35,737 bases of DNA from Streptomyces sp. SID14478 (GCF_010548525.1 NZ_JAAGMG010000776.1:1-35737), one strand, 5' to 3'; counted from the first letter of the stretch, positions 1 to 8,470 are shown. The notes: generated by a model not told the origin, from the sequence alone. Numbers and translations: made by a program.

Positions 1-738
1 GGCCCCTTCACCGCGGCGCTGCTCGACGCGGACGCGGACGCCGAGCGGCCGTGGCTCGTGGGCGAGTACGGCGAGGGCCCCTCGGTCTCGGAGGCGGTGG
101 CCGGGTTCGGCCCGCTCGCGCCCGACGACCTCGCGGCACTCGGCGCGGCCCTCGCCCTGGCGCTGACCGCGATCCACACGACGGGCCTGGTGCACGGCGA
201 CCTGAAGCCGTCGAACGTGCTCATCGCCCGGGACGGCCCCCGCGTCATCGACTTCGGCATCACCGCCGCCCTCACCGGCGCCCCCTCGGGCGACGGTGAG
301 CGGGTCGGCTCCCCCGGTTTCCTCGCGCCGGAGCAGCTCACGGGCGCCGCCGAGGCAGGCACCGCCTGTGACGTGTTCGCGCTCGGCGCGCTGCTCGCGC
401 TCACCGCGACCGGCCGCAATCCGCACGGCGCGGGCACGGCCCCCGAGATCGTGCACCGCACGCTGCACGAGGAGCCGGACCTGGTCGGCGTGCCGGACGC
501 CGACTGGGCGGGCTTCCTCGGCCGCTGCCTGGCGAAGGACCCCGGCGCGCGCCCGACCGTCCTGGAGGTCCTCCACTGGTGCGGCGGCCGTGCGGCCGAA
601 CACCCGTGGTGGGGACGGCCGGAGATGGCCGAACTGCTCGACGAGCACGAGGAGTCGGTGCGGCTGCGGATCGCGGAGGCCGAGGACGCGGACGCGAGCG
701 GGCACGGGGCCGCGTCGTCATGGGGTTCCCTGCCATGA
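1..738 (+). CDS. Serine/threonine protein kinase, C-terminal part (5' end outside window)
   Basis: The frame is open from base 1 to a TGA at 738, giving about 245 residues of a Hanks-type kinase. Visible are the catalytic loop HGDLKPSN (nucleotides about 193-216), the magnesium-binding DFG (about 250-258), an activation-segment end GSPGFLAPEQ, the alpha-F motif CDVFALGALL and the late-lobe arginine in DPGARPT. The N-lobe with the glycine loop and lysine lies before the window. Catalytic HRD is HGD here, so the arginine that usually contacts the phosphorylated activation loop is missing; this suggests an RD-minus kinase not controlled by loop phosphorylation (inference). After the kinase fold there are only about 55 acidic residues, with no transmembrane helix or PASTA repeats, so this looks like a cytoplasmic kinase unless membrane segments precede it. 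The substrate cannot be told. Confidence 0.9.
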   Translation, partial: GPFTAALLDADADAERPWLVGEYGEGPSVSEAVAGFGPLAPDDLAALGAALALALTAIHTTGLVHGDLKPSNVLIARDGPRVIDFGITAALTGAPSGDGERVGSPGFLAPEQLTGAAEAGTACDVFALGALLALTATGRNPHGAGTAPEIVHRTLHEEPDLVGVPDADWAGFLGRCLAKDPGARPTVLEVLHWCGGRAAEHPWWGRPEMAELLDEHEESVRLRIAEAEDADASGHGAASSWGSLP

Positions 739-783
739 CCCGGGCCCCGCGCCCGTCACCGCGTGCGCGTCAGTACCGGCCCG

Positions 784-2241
784 TCAGCGCTGCCGCTTCC
801 ACGGGCCGGTGATCGCCAGCATGATGCCCGGCGTCTGGATGTTGGCGTACAGCGTGTGCCCGTCCGGCGAGAACGTGACGCCGGTGAACTCGCTGTACTC
901 CGGCTCGTCCGCGGAGCCGATGTTGAGTTCGTTGCGCGCGATCGGATAGGTGCGGCCGCGCTCCGTGGCGCCGAAGAGGTGCTGGATGCCCTCGCCGTCC
1001 TCGGCGATGACCAGGCCGCCGTACGGGGAGACGGTGATGTTGTCCGGGCCGTCGAAGGCGCCGTCGACCGACGGGTCGGGGTTGACGCCGAGCAGCACCT
1101 TCAGGGTGAGGGTGCGGCGCTTGGGGTCGTAGAACCAGACGGCCCCGTCGTGCTGGACCGGGCTCTCCTCACGGGCGTACGAGGAGACGATGTACGTGCC
1201 GCCGTCGGCCCACCACATGCCCTCCAGCTTGCGGGCGCGGGTGACCCCGCCGTCCTGGAACTGCTTGCGCGTGGAGACCTTCTTCGCGTCCCGGTCGGGG
1301 ACGTCGACCCAGTCGACGCCGTAGGTCGTGCCGATCTTCGTGGCGCGGGAGAGGTCGTCGACGAAGCGGCCGCCGGAGTCGAAGCACTTGAACGCCTGCA
1401 GCACGCCCGCGTCGTCGGCGAGGGTGCGCAGCTTGCCGCGGCCGTGGTGGAAGCCGTGCGGCGGGACCCAGCGGTAGAGCAGTCCGTTGGGGCCCGAGGC
1501 GTCCTCGGTCAGGTACAGGTGGCCGCGCTTGGGGTCGACGACGACGGCCTCGTGGGCGTACCGGCCGAGCGCCTTGATCGGCTTGGGGGCCCGGTTGGCG
1601 CGGCGGTCGGAGGGGTCGACCTCGAAGACGTAGCCGTGGTCCTTGGTGAAGCCGTACGCGCCGGCCTTGTCCTCGGTCTCCTCGCAGGTCAGCCAGGTGC
1701 CCCACGGGGTGTTGCCGCCCGCGCAGTTGGTGGCGGTGCCGGCGATGCCGACCCACTCGGCGACCTCGCCGCCGCGGCGCACCTCGACGACCGTGCAGCC
1801 GCCGGCCGCCATCGGGTCGTAGACGAGGCCGTCGGTGAGCGGTACCGGGTGCGGCCAGTCGGCGCGGGCGCCGGCCAGCTCGTGGTTGTTGACGAGGAGG
1901 GTGGTGCCGCGGGGCCCGTCGAAGGTGGAGGTGCCGTCGTGGTTGGAGGGCGTGAACTCGCCCGACTCCAGCTTGGTCCTCCCGCTGTACGTGATGACCT
2001 TGTACGAGAATCCGCGGGGCAGCGCCAGCAGGCCCTTGGGGTCGTCGAGCAGCGGGCCGTAGCCGACGCCGTCGTGGTCGTGCCCGTGCCCGTGTCCGTG
2101 CTCGCCGTCGTGGTCGTGCCCGTGGTCGGTGGCCGCGAGCGCGCCCGGCGCGGTGGCGAGGGCGCCGACGGACCCGGCGAGGGCGACGCCCGCCCCGGTG
2201 GCCGCGGAACGCACGGCGAAGTCTCTGCGAGTGAGCGACAT
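784..2241 (-). CDS. PhoX-type (DUF839) Tat-secreted phosphatase
   Basis: This 485-residue exported protein begins with a twin-arginine signal (TRRDFAV, residues 4-10), a hydrophobic stretch and a likely cleavage near ALA at 34-36. PhoX enzymes are calcium/iron-dependent alkaline phosphatases acting outside the cell on phosphate monoesters. Family hallmarks are VNNHE (117-121) and TNCAGG...PWGTWLTCEE (171-188), which supply metal ligands including the cysteine. A Gly/His/Asp-rich segment follows the signal (residues 40-58). I chose ATG 2241 over the upstream in-frame GTG at 2343: it has GGGAG 8 nt upstream, the Tat motif is then at the very N-terminus, and the longer version would contain a rare TTA codon. 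It is divergent from the SDR gene. Substrate specificity within DUF839 is uncertain. Confidence 0.87.
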   Translation of the reverse strand: MSLTRRDFAVRSAATGAGVALAGSVGALATAPGALAATDHGHDHDGEHGHGHGHDHDGVGYGPLLDDPKGLLALPRGFSYKVITYSGRTKLESGEFTPSNHDGTSTFDGPRGTTLLVNNHELAGARADWPHPVPLTDGLVYDPMAAGGCTVVEVRRGGEVAEWVGIAGTATNCAGGNTPWGTWLTCEETEDKAGAYGFTKDHGYVFEVDPSDRRANRAPKPIKALGRYAHEAVVVDPKRGHLYLTEDASGPNGLLYRWVPPHGFHHGRGKLRTLADDAGVLQAFKCFDSGGRFVDDLSRATKIGTTYGVDWVDVPDRDAKKVSTRKQFQDGGVTRARKLEGMWWADGGTYIVSSYAREESPVQHDGAVWFYDPKRRTLTLKVLLGVNPDPSVDGAFDGPDNITVSPYGGLVIAEDGEGIQHLFGATERGRTYPIARNELNIGSADEPEYSEFTGVTFSPDGHTLYANIQTPGIMLAITGPWKRQR

Positions 2242-2319
2242 GTGGCTGTCTCCCGTTGGAGTTCGAAGTGAGGTCGTGTGGGGCGGTGGCGGACCCTGTT
2301 TCGGCCACACGTTCTCGCT

Positions 2320-2341
2320 CGCGTATAAACGGCGGTTGAAC
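2320..2341 (-). promoter_or_regulatory. Possible PHO box (two 11-nt direct-repeat units) upstream of the PhoX-type gene
   Basis: Reading the minus strand from 2341, GTTCAACCGCC is followed immediately by GTTTATACGCG. The units share the 11-nt periodicity of Streptomyces PhoP boxes (consensus GTTCACC plus 4). The first unit matches 6 of 7 core positions, the second only 4 of 7. The position, about 80-100 nt upstream of a phosphatase start, fits. Weak on sequence alone. Confidence 0.3.
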
Positions 2342-2369
2342 ACCGTCCGACGTCGAGGGGCCCGCTTCC

Positions 2370-3134
2370 ATGACTTCAGTGAACGTGCCGGAGACCGGCC
2401 GCCGCGTGCTGGTGAGCGGCGCGTCGCGGGGGCTCGGCCGCGCCCTCGCCCGCGCCTTCGCGGCGAACGGCGACCGGGTCGCCGTGCACTTCGGCTCCCG
2501 GGAGGAGGAGGCGCGGGCCACGCTCGGCTCGCTCGACGGCTCGGGGCACGTCCTCGTCGGCGGTGACCTCGGTGATCCGGCGGGCGCGGCGTCGATCGCC
2601 GAGCGGGCCGCCGAGGGGCTCGGCGGCCTCGACGTCCTCGTGAACAACGCGGCGGTGAACCTGCCGCACCCGCCCGTGACCACGGCGTACGAGGAGTGGG
2701 TGCGGCTGTGGCAGCAGCATGTGGCGGTGAACCTGCTCGGCACGTCGCACCTGAGTCACCTGGCCGCGCACCGCATGATCGCGCAGGGAACGGGTGGCCG
2801 GATCGTCAACGTCGGCTCGCGCGGCGCCTTCAAGGGCGAGCCGGACCATCCCGCGTACGGGGCGACGAAGGCCGCCGTGCACGCGCTCGGGCAGTCCCTC
2901 GCGGTCGCGCTCGCGCCGCACGGGATCGCGGTGGCGTCGGTGGCTCCCGGGTTCATCGAGACCGAGCGCGTGGCGCACCGGCTGACCGACGAGGTGCGCG
3001 CGCAGAGCCCGTTCGGCCGGGTCGCCTCGGCGGACGAGATCGCCGGTGCCGTGCTGTGGCTGGCGTCCCCCGGGGCGCAGTGGGCCTCGGGGACCGTGCT
3101 GGACCTCAACGGCGCCTCGTACCTGCGCACCTGA
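2370..3134 (+). CDS. Short-chain dehydrogenase/reductase (SDR) family oxidoreductase
   Basis: The gene encodes 254 residues, a normal length for a classical SDR. The Rossmann nucleotide-binding motif GASRGLG is at 17-23, the NNAA structural motif at 92-95, the catalytic serine in NVGSRG at about 150 and the Tyr-x3-Lys pair at Y163/K167. The late PG motif (SVAPGFIETE) is also present. The enzyme should therefore be an active NAD(P)-dependent reductase; the fold resembles 3-oxoacyl-ACP reductases (FabG-like). No fatty acid genes are adjacent, so the substrate is unknown. The ATG at 2370 has GAGGGG 9 nt upstream. It is a single gene, divergent from the PhoX-type gene and closed by the hairpin at 3166-3206. 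Confidence 0.92.
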   Translation: MTSVNVPETGRRVLVSGASRGLGRALARAFAANGDRVAVHFGSREEEARATLGSLDGSGHVLVGGDLGDPAGAASIAERAAEGLGGLDVLVNNAAVNLPHPPVTTAYEEWVRLWQQHVAVNLLGTSHLSHLAAHRMIAQGTGGRIVNVGSRGAFKGEPDHPAYGATKAAVHALGQSLAVALAPHGIAVASVAPGFIETERVAHRLTDEVRAQSPFGRVASADEIAGAVLWLASPGAQWASGTVLDLNGASYLRT

Positions 3135-3165
3135 CGGGCGGCCGCCGCGCGCACGTGACAGCAAG

Positions 3166-3206
3166 GCGGCCCGAACTCCCCTGTATCTTCCGGGAGTTCG
3201 GGCCGC
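3166..3206. terminator. Bidirectional terminator between convergent genes
   Basis: A perfect 15-bp inverted repeat, left arm 3166-3180 (GCGGCCCGAACTCCC) and right arm 3192-3206, encloses an 11-nt loop. It sits in the short gap between the SDR gene (+) and the gene ending at 3226 (-), so it can serve both. There is no U-tract, as is usual for Streptomyces terminators. Confidence 0.75.
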
Positions 3207-3225
3207 TGTGTGCCGCGTGCCGCGT

Positions 3226-4659
3226 CTAGCCCTGCGCCGACCGCGCCTTGAACGCAGCCTTGCGCGCTTCCTTCGCGACCTTCTTGTCCGGGTGGAGGCG
3301 GCCCATCGCCTCCAGGACGTCGGGGGTGGCCGGGTGCTCGACGCGCCAGGCCGCCGCGAAGAACCCGCTGTGCTGCGCGGCGAGCCCCTCGACCAGGGCC
3401 TGCAGCTCGTCGGAGTTGCCCTCCAGGGAGAGCTGGGCCGCGATCGTGTCGACGGTCAGCCAGAAGACCAGGTCCTCCGAGGGCGCGGGCACGTCCGTCG
3501 CGCCGTGCTCGGCGAGCCAGACCCGGGCGAGGCCGCCCAGCTCGGGGTCGGCGAGGACGTCACGCAGCGCCGGCTCGGCCTCCTGGCCGACCAGCGACAG
3601 GGCCTGCTGGCAGCGCAGCCGGCGCAGCGGCGCCCCCTCGTCGGCACCGCGGGCCGCGCCCAGCAACTCCCGTGCCGCGTCGAGCGGTTCACGCCGCGAG
3701 AGCCACTGCTCGATCTCGGCCTGCGCCGCCGATTCCGGGAAGGCGGAGGTGCTGTCGAGGAGTACGTCGGCGCCCTTGTCCGCGAGGTCGCCGACGGCCG
3801 GAGCGTCCACCCCGGCCTCCAGCATCCGCGCCCGGATCCCGTACAGGCCGAGCGGGGTGAGCCGCACCATGCCGTACCGGGAGACGTCGGACTCGTCGAC
3901 GGGCTCGGCGGCCGCCTCCTCCGAGTCGATGTCGGCCATCAGCGCCTCGTCGACCGGCTGGAACTCCACGAGGCCGATCGGGTCGAGCAGCCGGAACTGG
4001 TCGTCGAGCCGCATCATCGCGTCCGACACCTGTTCCAGGACGTCGTCGGTGGGCTCCCCCATGTCGTCGGGCACGATCATCGACGCGGCGAGCGCGGGCA
4101 GCGGGACGGGGCCGTCCCCGGCGCCGCCCTCGGTGACGGTCAGCAGATACAGGTTGCCGAGCACGCCCTCCAGGAACTCGGACTCCGCCTCGGGGTCCCA
4201 GTCGAGCTCCGAGAAGTCGATCTCGCCGCCCTCCTCCATGGCGTCCACGAGGTCGTCGAGGTCGGGCACGCAGGCATCCGCGAGCACCGTGTCGAGCGCG
4301 CCGAGCCACAGGCCGAGCACGTCCGCGGGACCGGCGGAGGTGAGGGCGGCGAGCTCCTCGCCGACGGCGACGGTGCCCTCCTCCTCGTCCACGACCTCCA
4401 CGAGGCCGATGTCGACGGCGACGTGCCAGGCCTCGCTCGCGTACGCGGCGCCGTCCTCCTGGTCGCTCAGGCCCAGTTCGGCCGCGGCGGCGGGCAGCTG
4501 CTCCTCGACGAGTGAGCCGCCGGAGTCGACCCGGGTGTCGGGACCGGCCCAGCGGGCAAGCTGCGCCGCGCGCGACAGGAGGGGGGTGGCAAGGGCGTCC
4601 CGCGCCAGCTCCGCTTCGGCGGGCAGCCGCACCGGCGGCAGGGGGGAGCTGTCTGACAT
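3226..4659 (-). CDS. Conserved acidic actinobacterial protein of unknown function
   Basis: The protein has 477 residues, is strongly acidic and rich in Ala, Leu, Glu and Asp, with no signal peptide or membrane helix. I do not recognise a catalytic domain. The N-terminal half is helical (two LA-rich segments before residue 120); the middle (about 230-300) looks like a winged-helix-type segment (LLDPIGLVEFQ...MVRLTPLGLYGIR); residues about 330-460 consist of helical repeats resembling HEAT-like units (LRDVLADPELGGLARVWLAEHG). The tail is basic (KKVAKEARKAAFKARS). I recall proteins of this type as widespread streptomycete hypotheticals. The ATG at 4659 has GGAG 9 nt upstream. It is divergent from the nuclease gene and single-cistron by context. 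A scaffold or regulatory role would be a guess. Confidence 0.8.
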   Translation of the reverse strand: MSDSSPLPPVRLPAEAELARDALATPLLSRAAQLARWAGPDTRVDSGGSLVEEQLPAAAAELGLSDQEDGAAYASEAWHVAVDIGLVEVVDEEEGTVAVGEELAALTSAGPADVLGLWLGALDTVLADACVPDLDDLVDAMEEGGEIDFSELDWDPEAESEFLEGVLGNLYLLTVTEGGAGDGPVPLPALAASMIVPDDMGEPTDDVLEQVSDAMMRLDDQFRLLDPIGLVEFQPVDEALMADIDSEEAAAEPVDESDVSRYGMVRLTPLGLYGIRARMLEAGVDAPAVGDLADKGADVLLDSTSAFPESAAQAEIEQWLSRREPLDAARELLGAARGADEGAPLRRLRCQQALSLVGQEAEPALRDVLADPELGGLARVWLAEHGATDVPAPSEDLVFWLTVDTIAAQLSLEGNSDELQALVEGLAAQHSGFFAAAWRVEHPATPDVLEAMGRLHPDKKVAKEARKAAFKARSAQG

Positions 4660-4914
4660 CGGCTGGTTCTCCTCAGAGGCGTACGTTGCGACCGCTCAGC
4701 CTAGACGGATATGACCCCGTGCCGCCCGGTTCATGTACCCGTCAGGTTTCGGTCGCCCGGGAGACACCCGCGAAACCTTGACAACTCCCGTGCCCAGGAA
4801 AGAGATTGACGCGCGTAGAAAGACGCGTCCGCCCCACCGCCGCACCGCCGCGTCCTCTGCGTGACCCCACCCTCGTCCCGGCGCTCGCCACTCGTACGTC
4901 CCCGGAGGGATCCC

Positions 4915-6759
4915 TTGCCGAGCAAGACCGCGCACCTGCCGTTCTCCCGCTCCCGCCTCGCCGCACTGGCCGTCGCCACGGCCTCCTGCGCCACGTACGG
5001 CGTCATCGCGACCGCCCCCGCGCACGCGGCGGCCGACGTCGCCGTCCACGACATCCAGGGCACCACCCGCACCTCCCCGTACGCGGGGCAGGCGGTCACC
5101 GGCGTGGCCGGCGTGGTGACCGGCGTCAGAACGTACGGCTCGTCCAGGGGCTTCTGGCTCCAGGACACGGCGCCGGACGACGACCCGGCCACCAGCGAGG
5201 GCGTCTTCGTCTTCACGAGTGCCACGCCGACCGTGCGGGTGGGCGATGCCGTCAAGGTGTCGGGCACGGTCTCCGAGTACGTGCCCGGCGGCGCCTCGTC
5301 CGGCAACCAGTCGCTCACCGAGCTCACCAAGCCGGTGGTGACCGTCGTCTCGTCCGGCAACGCGGTGCCCGTCACGCGGATCGACGCGAAGTCGGTCCCG
5401 GCCGCGTACACGCCCGCGGGCGACGGTGCGGCGGGCGGTTCCGTGAACGGGCTGACGCTGCGGCCGAAGAAGTACGCCCTCGACTACTACGAGTCCCTCG
5501 AGGGCATGAACGTGAAGATCGGCTCCTCGCGGGTGGTGACCGCCAGCGACGCGTACGCGGAGCTGTGGGTCACGGTGAAGCCGCACGAGAACGCGACGCA
5601 GCGGGGCGGCACGCGCTACGGCTCGTACGCGTCCCAGAACACCGGCCGGCTGCAGGTCCAGTCGCTCGGCACGACCGCGGACTTCCCCGTCGCCGATGTC
5701 GGCGACACCCTGTCCGGCACCACCGAGGGCCCGCTCGACTACAACTCCTTCGGCGGATACACGCTGGTGGCACGGGAGTTGGGCACGCTGAAGCAGGCGG
5801 GGCTCGCGCGCGAGACGACCCGGAAGCAGAAGGCGGACGAGCTGGCCGTGGCGACGTACAACGTCGAGAACCTCGACCCGGCGGACGCCACCTTCGAGGA
5901 GCACGCGGCCGCGATCGTCCACAACCTCCGCTCGCCCGACATCGTGTCGCTGGAGGAGATCCAGGACAACAACGGCGCGAAGGACGACGGCACGGTCGCC
6001 GCCGACGTGACGGTGAAGAAGCTGATCGACGCGATCGTGGCGGCGGGCGGCCCGGCGTACGCCTGGCGCTCCATCGACCCGGCGAACGACACGGACGGCG
6101 GCGAGCCCGGCGGCAACATCCGCCAGGTGTTCCTGTTCAATCCCACGCGGGTGTCGTTCACCGACCGCGCGGGCGGCGACGCGACGACGCCCGTGGGGGT
6201 GACCTCCGCGCACGGCAGGGCCGCGCTCACCGCGTCGCCCGGCCGCATCGACCCGGCGAACACCGCGTGGACGACCAGCCGCAAGCCGCTCGCCGGCGAG
6301 TTCACCTTCCGCGGCAAGACCCTCTTCGTCATCGCCAACCACTTCGCCTCGAAGGGCGGCGACCAGGGCCTGACCTCGCAGTACCAGCCCCCGGCACGCA
6401 GCTCGGAGACCCAGCGCCACGCGCAGGCCCAGTCCGTGAACGCCTTCGTGCAAGACATCCTCAAGGTCCAGCGGAACGCCGACGTCATCACGCTCGGCGA
6501 CATCAACGACTTCGAGTTCTCGGGGACGGCGCAGCGCCTGGAGAAGGGCGGTGCGCTGTGGTCGGCGATCAAGTCGCTCCCGAAGAAGGAGCGTTACACC
6601 TACGACTACCAGGGAAACAGCCAGGTCCTCGACCAGATCCTGATCAGCCCGTCGATCCGCTGGAAGGACGCGTTCGCTTACGACAGCGTCCACATCAACA
6701 GCGAGTTCCACGACCAGATCAGCGACCACGACCCGCAGGTGCTGCGCCTGCGTCCGTGA
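4915..6759 (+). CDS. Secreted endonuclease/exonuclease/phosphatase-family protein (ExeM/NucH-like)
   Basis: Taking the TTG at 4915 gives 614 residues. This start has a strong GGAGG (4904-4908) 6 nt upstream and produces a clean Sec signal peptide: basic N-terminus, hydrophobic core LAALAVATASCATYGVIA, cleavage after AHA. The upstream in-frame GTG at 4861 would add 18 arginine/proline-rich residues. The N-terminal half (about 40-230) looks like the OB-fold-like region preceding the nuclease domain in extracellular ExeM-type DNases. The catalytic domain shows YNVEN (N316), SLEEIQ, IANHF, DINDF (D529) and the terminal DHD (604-606), all expected metal and phosphate ligands of the EEP fold. It probably degrades extracellular DNA or phosphoesters; nuclease versus phosphatase activity is not settled by sequence. 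Confidence 0.9.
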   Translation: MPSKTAHLPFSRSRLAALAVATASCATYGVIATAPAHAAADVAVHDIQGTTRTSPYAGQAVTGVAGVVTGVRTYGSSRGFWLQDTAPDDDPATSEGVFVFTSATPTVRVGDAVKVSGTVSEYVPGGASSGNQSLTELTKPVVTVVSSGNAVPVTRIDAKSVPAAYTPAGDGAAGGSVNGLTLRPKKYALDYYESLEGMNVKIGSSRVVTASDAYAELWVTVKPHENATQRGGTRYGSYASQNTGRLQVQSLGTTADFPVADVGDTLSGTTEGPLDYNSFGGYTLVARELGTLKQAGLARETTRKQKADELAVATYNVENLDPADATFEEHAAAIVHNLRSPDIVSLEEIQDNNGAKDDGTVAADVTVKKLIDAIVAAGGPAYAWRSIDPANDTDGGEPGGNIRQVFLFNPTRVSFTDRAGGDATTPVGVTSAHGRAALTASPGRIDPANTAWTTSRKPLAGEFTFRGKTLFVIANHFASKGGDQGLTSQYQPPARSSETQRHAQAQSVNAFVQDILKVQRNADVITLGDINDFEFSGTAQRLEKGGALWSAIKSLPKKERYTYDYQGNSQVLDQILISPSIRWKDAFAYDSVHINSEFHDQISDHDPQVLRLRP

Positions 6760-6760
6760 C

Positions 6761-7507
6761 TCAGCCGAACACCGAAGCGAGCCAGCCGCTCCACGCCCGC
6801 TCGTTCTCCCCGGCGTCGGCGTCCGCCGCGAAGTCGTGGACGCTGATGCCCACGGGCGCGCCCCACGGCCCCCGGCCGAAGAACCGGTACAGGGCGTCGT
6901 CCGTGCGCAGGCCGATGAAGTACGCGTCGCGGTAGTCGAGTACGGCGTCCAGGGTCCGCCCGTCCGGGCCCTGGACCCGTACCCGCGCGCCCTGGGCGGC
7001 GTCGTCGGGCAGGCCGAGCGCGCGGCCGGCCACTCCGAGGGCCTCGCGGTTCGCCGACGCGCCGGGGCCGTCGAAGGTGGCGAAGGCGACCGGGCGGCCC
7101 GCGAAATGCGTGACGTACTCGCGCAGGGTGTGCAGGTAGAAGTCGGTGTGCTTGTCGGCGCCGTCGTAGTACTCGTCCCAGTTGTCGGTGAAGATGCCGC
7201 TGTGGACGTAGCGGACCCAGGCGCGGCTGCCGCCGTCGCGGGCCTCGATCGTGTAGTCGAGCTGGTTGAGCGTCTGGAACGGGGGCAGCGCCGCAGGGTC
7301 CTCGGAGCGGACGGTGAGCCGGTGCGGCGGGTCCCAGGTGGTGAGCACGGAGTGGAAGGGGCCCGCGCCGCCCTCCTTGGGTTCGTACTCCATGGGCCAC
7401 AGCCAGCCGCCCGTGCCGTTGGTGACGGCCTCCCAGACCTGCTCGGGGCTCGCGCCGACCTCGAACTCGCGCGGGATCTCGAATTCCTTGCCGCTGTTGT
7501 CAGCCAT
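6761..7507 (-). CDS. SRPBCC-domain (START-like) protein
   Basis: A 248-residue protein whose first half is a typical SRPBCC/AHSA1-like fold: FEIPREFEVGASPEQVWEAVTNGTGGWLWPMEYEP at the start, HRLTVRSEDP in the sheet region and a long C-terminal helix with FYLHTLREYVTHF. The C-terminal 90 residues form a second module (VRVQGPDGRTLDAVLDYRDAYFIGLRTDDALYRFFGR). I prefer ATG 7507, which has GGAG 8 nt upstream; the GTG at 7516 overlaps that ribosome site. Either way it is immediately downstream of the ArsR gene (stop at 7513) and surely co-transcribed. ArsR/SRPBCC pairs are common in actinobacteria. The ligand is unknown; hydrophobic ligand binding is inferred from the fold. Confidence 0.85.
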   Translation of the reverse strand: MADNSGKEFEIPREFEVGASPEQVWEAVTNGTGGWLWPMEYEPKEGGAGPFHSVLTTWDPPHRLTVRSEDPAALPPFQTLNQLDYTIEARDGGSRAWVRYVHSGIFTDNWDEYYDGADKHTDFYLHTLREYVTHFAGRPVAFATFDGPGASANREALGVAGRALGLPDDAAQGARVRVQGPDGRTLDAVLDYRDAYFIGLRTDDALYRFFGRGPWGAPVGISVHDFAADADAGENERAWSGWLASVFG

Positions 7508-7512
7508 CACTG

Positions 7513-8151
7513 TCACTCCGTCACTTCACTTACTGCGGTGGGTAGTTGATCGGCCCCGTCGTGAGCGGGTTCCTTGACCTTGGGGTGCAGCGCGATCACC
7601 ACACGGTGGTCGCGACCGCCCTCGGCGCCGCCGTCGTGGTACTTGCGCACCAGCGCCTCGACGCCCTGCGTCAGCTCCGCGACGAACGCCGCCCGGTCCG
7701 CGGCGGAGGCGAACCGCACCTCGCCGTCGAGCGCGAACGTCGCCAGTCGCTTGCGGGCCTTCGCCGCACCGGTGACCAGCGCGCCCACGTCCCGGACGAG
7801 CCGGGCTGCCAGCGCGAGCAGCCAGCGCGCGGAGAGCTGGTCGCGGGCCCGGTCCGGGTCCGGCTGCACGGCGCCGAGCGCGCCGGGCGAGATGACGTAC
7901 GACGCCGCGGTCGCCCGCATCAGCCGCTCGGTCACATTGCCCTTGCGCCGCTCCCCGGCGAGCTCGACTAGCCCGTGCTTCTCCAGCGCCTTGAGGTGGT
8001 AGTTCACCTTCTGCCGCGGCAGCCCGACGCGGGGCGCGAGCATCGCGGCGGAGGCGGGCCCCACGGTCAGCTCGGCCAGCAGCCGGGCCCTTGTCGGGTC
8101 GAGCGAGACCGCGGCGGCGGCCGGGTCCTCGATGACGGTGACGTCGAACAT
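7513..8151 (-). CDS. ArsR-family (HTH_20) winged-helix regulator
   Basis: The protein has 212 residues. The DNA-binding domain is at about 15-85: SLDPTRARLLAELTVGPASAAMLAPRVGLPRQKVNYHLKALEKHGLVEL, followed by a wing (GERRKGNVTERLMRA). The C-terminal 120 residues are helical and lack the metal-binding cysteines of classical ArsR/SmtB sensors, so this is likely a ligand- or protein-responsive member. The ATG at 8151 has GGAGG unusually close (1 nt), so translation may be poor or the true start uncertain. It heads a two-gene operon with the SRPBCC gene and faces the inverted repeat at 8169-8184, a likely autoregulatory operator. Confidence 0.88.
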   Translation of the reverse strand: MFDVTVIEDPAAAAVSLDPTRARLLAELTVGPASAAMLAPRVGLPRQKVNYHLKALEKHGLVELAGERRKGNVTERLMRATAASYVISPGALGAVQPDPDRARDQLSARWLLALAARLVRDVGALVTGAAKARKRLATFALDGEVRFASAADRAAFVAELTQGVEALVRKYHDGGAEGGRDHRVVIALHPKVKEPAHDGADQLPTAVSEVTE

Positions 8152-8168
8152 GCCTCCACCATCGCACC

Positions 8169-8184
8169 GACAATTTATTTTGTC
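8169..8184. promoter_or_regulatory. Candidate ArsR operator, GACAA-N6-TTGTC
   Basis: A perfect inverted repeat, GACAA (8169-8173) and TTGTC (8180-8184), surrounds an A/T-only hexamer, very unusual in this GC-rich DNA. It lies 18-33 nt upstream of the ArsR start, where a -10 region would be expected. Autoregulation is inferred. Confidence 0.5.
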
Positions 8185-8231
8185 CAGGAGAGTGAAGTGT
8201 TCGGCCGATGGGCTCGGGCCTACGCGCCGAC

Positions 8232-8257
8232 AGGGAGTAGGAGAAGGGAGTAGGAGA
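8232..8257. repeat. Perfect tandem 13-mer, two copies
   Basis: AGGGAGTAGGAGA occurs twice back to back (8232-8244 and 8245-8257). It is purine-only, as a slipped-strand duplication would be. Confidence 0.85.
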
Positions 8258-8470
8258 GCAGCCCCGGGTGTGGCCGTTCCCGGCTAGGCCAGACCTCCGC
8301 GAGAGCGTCGAGCGCGGCCGACTGCCCGCCGGGCGCGCTCACGTCCCACGCGGACGGGGAGGCGCCTCCGGCGTCGGGGCGGGTCGGGTCGGGTCGGGCG
8401 GGACGGTGCTGCGCACGGCGGCCATGGGTTCTCCACTGCGGGACCGGATCGGCGGGGACCACCCTTCGCC

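Noticed and set aside
763..2271. A 502-codon plus-strand frame opposite the PhoX-type gene
   Set aside because: Low-complexity Val/Gly/Arg/Asp composition with no motifs; the minus strand carries a Tat signal and a full DUF839 domain.
2242..2343. Longer PhoX-type protein starting at GTG 2343
   Set aside because: It would bury the Tat signal 35 residues inside, contains a TTA codon, and ATG 2241 has a good ribosome site.
4778..4783. TTGACA as a consensus -35 for the secreted nuclease gene
   Set aside because: No acceptable -10 lies 16-19 nt downstream (AGAGAT is the nearest), so a promoter here cannot be supported.
8220..8462. An 80-residue minus-strand frame in the gene-poor stretch
   Set aside because: No ribosome site, proline/arginine-rich with no recognisable pattern, and it overlaps simple repeats.
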